Translations under genes and position numbers: made by a program | Part shown: positions 56,778-64,000 of the stretch, one piece after another | Numbering within the stretch: the stretch's first letter is position 1 | Layout: every line of letters starts with the position of its first letter | Source: Shewanella marisflavi | GTDB taxonomy: Bacteria > Pseudomonadota > Gammaproteobacteria > Enterobacterales > Shewanellaceae | Assembly: GCF_023283925.1 (NCBI RefSeq) | Contig: NZ_JAKIKX010000001.1 | Coordinates: forward strand, 558,001 to 622,000 | Direction of reading: 5' to 3' | Length of the DNA stretch: 64,000 bases | Notes under the pieces: model-generated | What the model was told of the DNA's origin: nothing | Seen by the model: only the letters and a program-made list of their open reading frames with translations | Database searches by the model: none

Positions 56778-57761
56778 TTATGCGTGTGCCAGCAGCCTCA
56801 AGATAGCCCAGAGGCAGGGGAGTAAAAGCAGCGAGAGTATCCAGATGCCTTTGCTGAGCCGGGCCAGTTTTAGGGCGGCGCTGATGGTGTGGGGGGTTGG
56901 CTTGGAACCTGTACCTATGCGCATAAGCGCCACCTTTTGACCGGCAAACTTTTGTGGGCCGCCAAGCTCTGTATTAAGCACCTTAGCCGCCAAGGCGCAG
57001 GTAGGCAGGTAATTGTTGACCGGCTGTGGGCTCTTAGGTGGTCTTAACAGCTGCATCAGGGCGCCAGGGCCTCCCTGGATAGCCAAGGTGAAGTTCCAGG
57101 CCTGAGTGGGCAGCCAATAGATTAAAGAGCTCAGCAGATAGGCTGGGCGGCCAAACTCACGATACTCAGGATTGAGCGCCGGCCAGGTGTACTCCAGCTG
57201 TTTGATCATTCTCGCCCCCAGGACTAAAGGCGCGCCGCCGATGGCGAAAAAGAGTATGGTGGCGACCGTGCCATAGATGGAGGTGGTAAGCAGTTTTTCG
57301 ATAACTGTCTTACAGAGTCCAACCTCGGAAAGCTCGCGGGTGTCACGATAAACCCAGTGACTCAGCAGCTGGCGCGCTTGCTGTTTATCCTGACGGCTGA
57401 GCGCCTGAGCGGTTTCTTCGGCCACCTTATGAAACTGCTCATCGCACAGACAGAGATAAAGAAACACGCACTCGAAGAACCAGGGAAAAGCAGCAAGCTC
57501 CAGCAGAAAGCTTAAGATGAGCCAGAAGGGCACAACTAATAGCAGTATAGAGAGGCTGCCCGCCAGTCGCTGCTGACCCGCATCGCGGTCGCTCCGAGCT
57601 ACCTTGGCCGACAGGCTTTTGGCCAGGTGAGAAAACCAGTAGAAGGCCTGGTATTCCCGGGGAAGCGGCGCAAGTAGCGCCATCACTATTGCCACCAACA
57701 AGATGACAGCCCCTTGGTAAAAGGGGCTGTCCGTCAGTAACTGCTGAATAAGATCCTGCAT
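56778..57761 (-). CDS. CbiB/CobD-like membrane protein with degraded motifs
   Basis: This 327-residue protein has an overall CbiB/CobD (adenosylcobinamide-phosphate synthase) layout with several helices. It keeps ARQLLSHWVYRDTRELSE, similar to the RDT region of true CbiB. The following hallmark (IE-LAEN-SDG) reads VIEKLLTTSIYGT, and the NTLDSM region reads KQLEYTW. Catalysis of cobinamide aminopropanol attachment is therefore doubtful. It may be a paralogue of other function, as AmpE is. No other cobalamin gene is nearby. It lies 29 bp after mtnN. Confidence 0.75.
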   Translation of the reverse strand: MQDLIQQLLTDSPFYQGAVILLVAIVMALLAPLPREYQAFYWFSHLAKSLSAKVARSDRDAGQQRLAGSLSILLLVVPFWLILSFLLELAAFPWFFECVFLYLCLCDEQFHKVAEETAQALSRQDKQQARQLLSHWVYRDTRELSEVGLCKTVIEKLLTTSIYGTVATILFFAIGGAPLVLGARMIKQLEYTWPALNPEYREFGRPAYLLSSLIYWLPTQAWNFTLAIQGGPGALMQLLRPPKSPQPVNNYLPTCALAAKVLNTELGGPQKFAGQKVALMRIGTGSKPTPHTISAALKLARLSKGIWILSLLLLPCLWAILRLLAHA

Positions 57762-57790
57762 CTTGCGGTGTCAGCCTTAAGGCGTAATGT

Positions 57791-58483
57791 TTAAAGCTGT
57801 TTTAGCAGGGCGATCACCATCAGCGCCGAGTGATGACCCGCCTTGACCAGATAGCTGTCAAAGTCGACCGGTGAGTCGTTGTTGGCGTTGTCTGACAGTG
57901 AGCGGATCACAACGAAGGGTACCTTGAACTGGTGACAAACTTGAGCAATCGCAGCGCCTTCCATCTCACAGGCGGCCATGGTGGGGAAGTTTTTCAACAT
58001 CACCTTAGTGCGCTCAGGATCGCAGATGAAGCTGTCGCCGGTGCAGATAAGGCCTTCAATTGCCTTCACCTCACCCAGGCTTGCCACGGCTTGCTTAGCG
58101 GCATCAACCAGCTTGGCATCGGGAATAAAGGCGGCGGGTTGCTGCGCCATCTGGCCAATTTCATAGCCAAAGGCGGTGACATCCACGTCATGGTGGCGCA
58201 CCTCTGAGGAGATAACGATGTCGCCGATGGCCAGACTGTCGACGAAGCCGCCAGCAGAACCTGTGTTGATCACGTAATCTGGGGCATATTTCTCAATCAG
58301 CAGGGTAGTGGCGACACTGGCGGTGACCTTACCTATGCCAGAGCGGGTGACGATTACCTCTTTGCCCTCAAGCTGTCCAGCAACAAATTCTATGCCGGCG
58401 ATGGTTTGGGTCTGAGTGTCTGTCATAGACGCGATAAGATGAGCGACTTCTGGCTCCATGGCGCCGATAATACCAATTTTCAT
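57791..58483 (-). CDS. mtnN: 5'-methylthioadenosine/S-adenosylhomocysteine nucleosidase
   Basis: This 230-residue nucleosidase removes adenine from methylthioadenosine, S-adenosylhomocysteine and 5'-deoxyadenosine. It has [47 protein letters not shown] and the catalytic region [13 protein letters not shown] with SLSDNAN. ATG 58483 matches the usual family start; an upstream extension to 58597 is not homologous. It heads a run of membrane-protein genes on the same strand. Methylthioadenosine is a by-product of spermidine synthesis, but no functional link to the polyamine island is claimed. Confidence 0.95.
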   Translation of the reverse strand: MKIGIIGAMEPEVAHLIASMTDTQTQTIAGIEFVAGQLEGKEVIVTRSGIGKVTASVATTLLIEKYAPDYVINTGSAGGFVDSLAIGDIVISSEVRHHDVDVTAFGYEIGQMAQQPAAFIPDAKLVDAAKQAVASLGEVKAIEGLICTGDSFICDPERTKVMLKNFPTMAACEMEGAAIAQVCHQFKVPFVVIRSLSDNANNDSPVDFDSYLVKAGHHSALMVIALLKQL

Positions 58484-59055
58484 TGAATGCCCTTTATGGT
58501 GGAGGTGGATCTGGCCGCGCCCGTGGCGCAGCTTGTCATAGATAATGGCCGCTAATATAGCAATAAAGTGGTGTTGTGGCGAGATAGGGGGACTCACGCC
58601 GAGACATCAGGCGTTATTTTGAATTGCTTGCAGCAATTCGTTTTCGCTTCTTTAGCATCTACCGTAAATAGTATTTGAAGATTTAATTATAACCATGACT
58701 TCATGGTTTACCTAATGCCTGCGGCAGGTGCAGTGCATGGATGCACCAATGTCGTGATCACAGGGATGTGAATAAACGACCTCATGTGCAGATACGCCTG
58801 TGAGACGCCGTGAATACATTCCCTGTAGGCTCTACCGAAACATCCCTGTTTCGGAAGCTCACCGGCGTATCTACACCAGGTCATCCATCTCTTCGATTTA
58901 GCCGCATCTGGTATCCAATACCTGTCAAAGCTATATCATTCTTGGATAGGTATGAGTTTGCGAAGAAACATTAATACCTTAAATTCAGGTTCTGAAATCT
59001 GTCGAATTAACGCTCGGAAAAGCCTGAAACGTAGCGAGTAGGATGCTTGCGCTTG
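58484..59055. other. 572-base repeat-containing intergenic region left of the Abi gene
   Basis: No gene is supported. It holds hairpins GAATTGCT/AGCAATTC (58621-58639) and AACCATGA/TCATGGTT (58691-58708) and the structured repeat at 58781-58877. The rest is AT-rich without features I recognise. Confidence 0.5.
58781..58877 (+). repeat. Structured repeat, left copy (inverted relative to 60195-60291)
   Basis: AGATACGCC (58790-58798) pairs with GGCGTATCT (58864-58872). Inside it CCGAAAC (58835-58841) pairs with GTTTCGG (58848-58854). Shared blocks with the reverse complement of 60195-60291 include ATGTGCAGATAC, ACGCCGTGAAT, GGCTC, CATCCCTG and ATCTACACC at matching spacing. Confidence 0.7.
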
Positions 59056-59960
59056 TTAACTGTCACTCTGTTCACGGTGCGTTTCAACTAAAAATACTGC
59101 CAATGTTGATGCGGCTCCAACCGCGAGCTTTGCATGACGCGAGCTCAATCCTTTAGCATTTCCTTCTTTACCATGGCCTGTTCCGTATTTATTTCTTAGT
59201 TCAGCTACTCCACTCGCAACCGTTGCTAAATTGCTCAAAAGCTTTCTAATAGAGTCAGCAGCTTTAGCTTCATCCGGGATATCACTTGGTGTAAGTTTTA
59301 GCTCCTTAACAGTTCTTTCACAAGTTTTGGCGCGTCATCAGAATTTCCCACAGCGATATTTCTTTCCGCGAGAATCGTTTTACAACAACTTTCTATCAAT
59401 TCTTTGGCTGTACCAATAGCTAAGCTAGGATCATTATTAACCGCAGCCTCCATGCGAGTAATCTGTTGAGCAACATATACTAAGTCTGTACCACTAAGAA
59501 CTTCTTTAGCTGATGACATTCCCGGCATTGAAGCCGTGCCGACATTTCTTCCTATGTAAATGGGCTTCCCTGAAATACGTGTTTTTTCCGCCAGCTCAAA
59601 GCCGTCATTTCGTAAGAACTCGTTATATAGCTGTACTAATCGTTGCGACTCAGTTGCATCTGACCGAACGATTGGGTGAACTGTTTCAGCTAGAAACCTA
59701 AGTAATATTTCGTCATCTCCATTCATGAGCTGAAATCGAGAGTCGTGAAAAATCCAATGATCTTCCCAGTCATAGTTATTGACTCTATGCTGCCAAATAT
59801 CTCCGGCTGCATCTGGAAATCTTTGATCCGTTGAGCTGATCTCCTGAAGATTGTAAATACGTGCCAAAAACTCAGGCTCTTCAAGTGAGCCCGCCCAATC
59901 TATTTTCTCTACGATAATTGCATCGAAGAGGTCTCTTCTCGTTATTTGAGTAATCTTCAT
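59056..59960 (-). pseudogene. AbiJ/Abi_C-type abortive-infection gene, disrupted by a frameshift
   Basis: Frame one runs from ATG 59960 for 220 codons to a stop at 59298-59300. It begins with ITRRDLFDAIIVEKIDWAGSLEEPEFLARIYNL and contains AAGDIWQHRVNNYDWEDHW, which fit an AbiJ N-terminal domain. The homologous sequence then continues in another frame down to 59056, with SNLATVASGVAELRNKYGTGHG and RHAKLAVGAASTLAVFLVETH, which fit Abi_C. Adding one A at about 59306-59308 (TTAAGG to TTAAAGG) would read KELLKELKLTPSDIP and join both parts into about 301 residues. RNKYGTGH has the R-x6-H form of HEPN RNase motifs. The gene is probably inactive unless the base is an assembly error. It appears more AT-rich than its neighbours. 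Confidence 0.8.
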
Positions 59961-60194
59961 AGTTCGATCGCAACAGTTAAGGCTTATTAGCGAGAATGTC
60001 GGAAATGTAAATCGTCATCACCTCATGCATCTCGTAATAAAAACCTTTAAGTGTATGAAATTTATACCAATAATATAGTTGCATAACAAGGAGAATGTGA
60101 GCTGGTCCAAAAAAAGGCGAGCAATCTAAAGAGTGCTGATTTAGTTTTCCTAAACGTTATCAAGAGCGGCCAAATCGAAGAGACGTTAGATACC

Positions 60195-60291
60195 GGGTGT
60201 AGATGCATCTGCGGACGTCGATGGCAGGGATGCCATCGTCGAGCCTCCACGGATGGATTCACGGCGTGTAGCAGATGTATCTGCACATAAG
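60195..60291 (-). repeat. Structured repeat, right copy
   Basis: Reverse complement of the same family as 58781-58877. Its own inner hairpin is CGATGGCA (60219-60226) / TGCCATCG (60231-60238), and outer arms include AGATGCATCT and GCAGATGTATCTGC. Loop and stem bases differ between copies while pairing is kept, which suggests selection for structure. Confidence 0.7.
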
Positions 60292-60311
60292 CCTGCTGCA
60301 AGCAATTAATT

Positions 60312-60570
60312 ACCATGAAGGTGAGGTTTTCAACAATCCACCCAATACTCAAACTGGTAGACGCTGCAACCCGAAAGTATTACCACATTCCCCCGCCGGG
60401 CAGGCGTTAGGTTGCATTGAAGGTGCGGCCTTCAATAATCCATCAAATAACAACAGAGCCAGACACTACAATTTTAAACTAATCCAACATTCCCCGCCGG
60501 GCAGGCGCTAGGTAGCCATGAAGGTGTGACCTTCAACACCCCACCAAATACCAACATAGCCAGAAGCAAC
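60312..60570. repeat. Imperfect tandem array, 101-102-bp period, three units
   Basis: The mark TGAAGG occurs at 60316, 60418 and 60519. Each unit contains ATGAAGGTG..TTCAA-CC-CC.AATA. The first two end with CCCCGCCGGGCAGGCG-TAGGT; the third is incomplete. Each unit can form a GAAGG/CCTTC-type hairpin, best in unit 2 (GAAGGTGCGGCCTTC). Confidence 0.7.
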
Positions 60571-60603
60571 AAAAGCCAAAAAACCAGCCTGGTTTTCCCC
60601 AGG

Positions 60604-60643
60604 CAAAAAAAAGCGCTTTAACTCTCACTCAAAGTTAAAGCGC
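60604..60643 (-). terminator. Terminator of the gltBD operon
   Basis: GCGCTTTAAC / GTTAAAGCGC perfect 10-bp stem with an 11-base loop. On the reverse strand it is followed by eight T. It lies 47 bases past the gltD stop. Confidence 0.9.
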
Positions 60644-60690
60644 CAATCACAAGCCAAACGGTTGAAGTTTAGATTCTCAAGTTAACGAAC

Positions 60691-64000
<3,310 letters not shown>

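Larger units (their letters stand above)
59961..60690. other. 730-base repeat-rich intergenic region right of the Abi gene
   Basis: No gene is supported. It contains the inverted copy of the structured repeat (60195-60291), the 101-102-bp tandem array (about 60312-60570) and the gltBD terminator (60604-60643). The left 230 bases should hold the Abi promoter; no strong ribosome site precedes the Abi ATG. Confidence 0.5.

Noticed and set aside
59298-59310. Programmed ribosomal frameshift in the Abi gene
   Set aside because: CTGTTAAGG is not a recognised slippery heptamer and no strong downstream pseudoknot is evident; a simple one-base loss explains the data better.
60312-60570. CRISPR array
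   Set aside because: The period is about 101 bp with divergent units and no short identical repeats with unique spacers; no cas genes are present.

Overview
The window comes from a gammaproteobacterium and most likely a Shewanella. This is inferred from gene content and order: the rpsU-yqeY-dnaG-rpoD block divergent from tsaD, exeAB, an erpA/DUF6776 pair, mtnN beside a CbiB-like gene, DUF3634 and DUF2750 proteins, and intergenic repeats of a kind I associate with Shewanella. It reads as ordinary chromosome. I see no prophage, plasmid, insertion sequence or CRISPR array. One short accessory segment (about 58.6-60.6 kb) carries a broken phage-defence-type gene between repeats.

Layout. (1) 1-1.9 kb: the end of a DUF368 gene, a DUF3634 gene, a 56-codon gene and a TorF-type outer-membrane protein. 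(2) 2-19.9 kb: a polyamine uptake and catabolism island. It holds puuA, puuB, puuC and puuD (gamma-glutamylputrescine pathway), the regulator puuR, a second PuuB-like oxidase, two tandem potF binding-protein genes with potGHI, and an omega-amino-acid:pyruvate transaminase plus CoA-acylating semialdehyde dehydrogenase that resemble the beta-alanine (Bau) route. Inverted ATGAACA half-sites lie in front of the transaminase/puuC and puuD genes and look like a shared PuuR-type operator. (3) 20-26.8 kb: a signalling block of a REC-PAS-GGDEF-EAL protein, a large hybrid histidine kinase and a single-domain receiver. (4) 26.9-33.8 kb: tRNA-Ile2(CAU), the macromolecular synthesis operon, tsaD and plsY. 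(5) 34-39.6 kb: folB, folK, uppP, rlmA, an L,D-transpeptidase next to its probable substrate Lpp, and cca. (6) 39.7-48.7 kb: exeAB, nhaD, hemL, pyrB and a divergent ClC protein. (7) 48.7-58.5 kb: erpA, anmK, an M23 endopeptidase, tyrS, small membrane proteins, a CbiB-like protein with degraded motifs, and mtnN. (8) 58.6-60.7 kb: repeats flanking a frameshifted AbiJ/Abi_C-type gene. (9) 60.7-64 kb: gltD and the 3' part of gltB.

How the genes work together. PotF1/F2-PotGHI would import putrescine and related polyamines. PuuA glutamylates them, PuuB oxidises, PuuC dehydrogenates, and PuuD releases GABA or, from diaminopropane, beta-alanine. The transaminase and MmsA-type dehydrogenase would turn beta-alanine into acetyl-CoA. 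PuuR probably represses the set. Elsewhere, several genes serve the envelope: undecaprenyl-phosphate recycling (DUF368, UppP), peptidoglycan recycling and remodelling (AnmK, M23, L,D-transpeptidase, Lpp) and type II secretion assembly (ExeAB).

The observations most worth following are the single-base frameshift that cuts the HEPN-like RNKYGTGH motif off the Abi protein, the roughly 97-bp inverted repeat copies around it, the adjacent 101-102-bp tandem array, the PuuR-like palindrome, the duplicated 44-bp element in front of both potF genes, and the ClC and CbiB homologues that lack family hallmark motifs.
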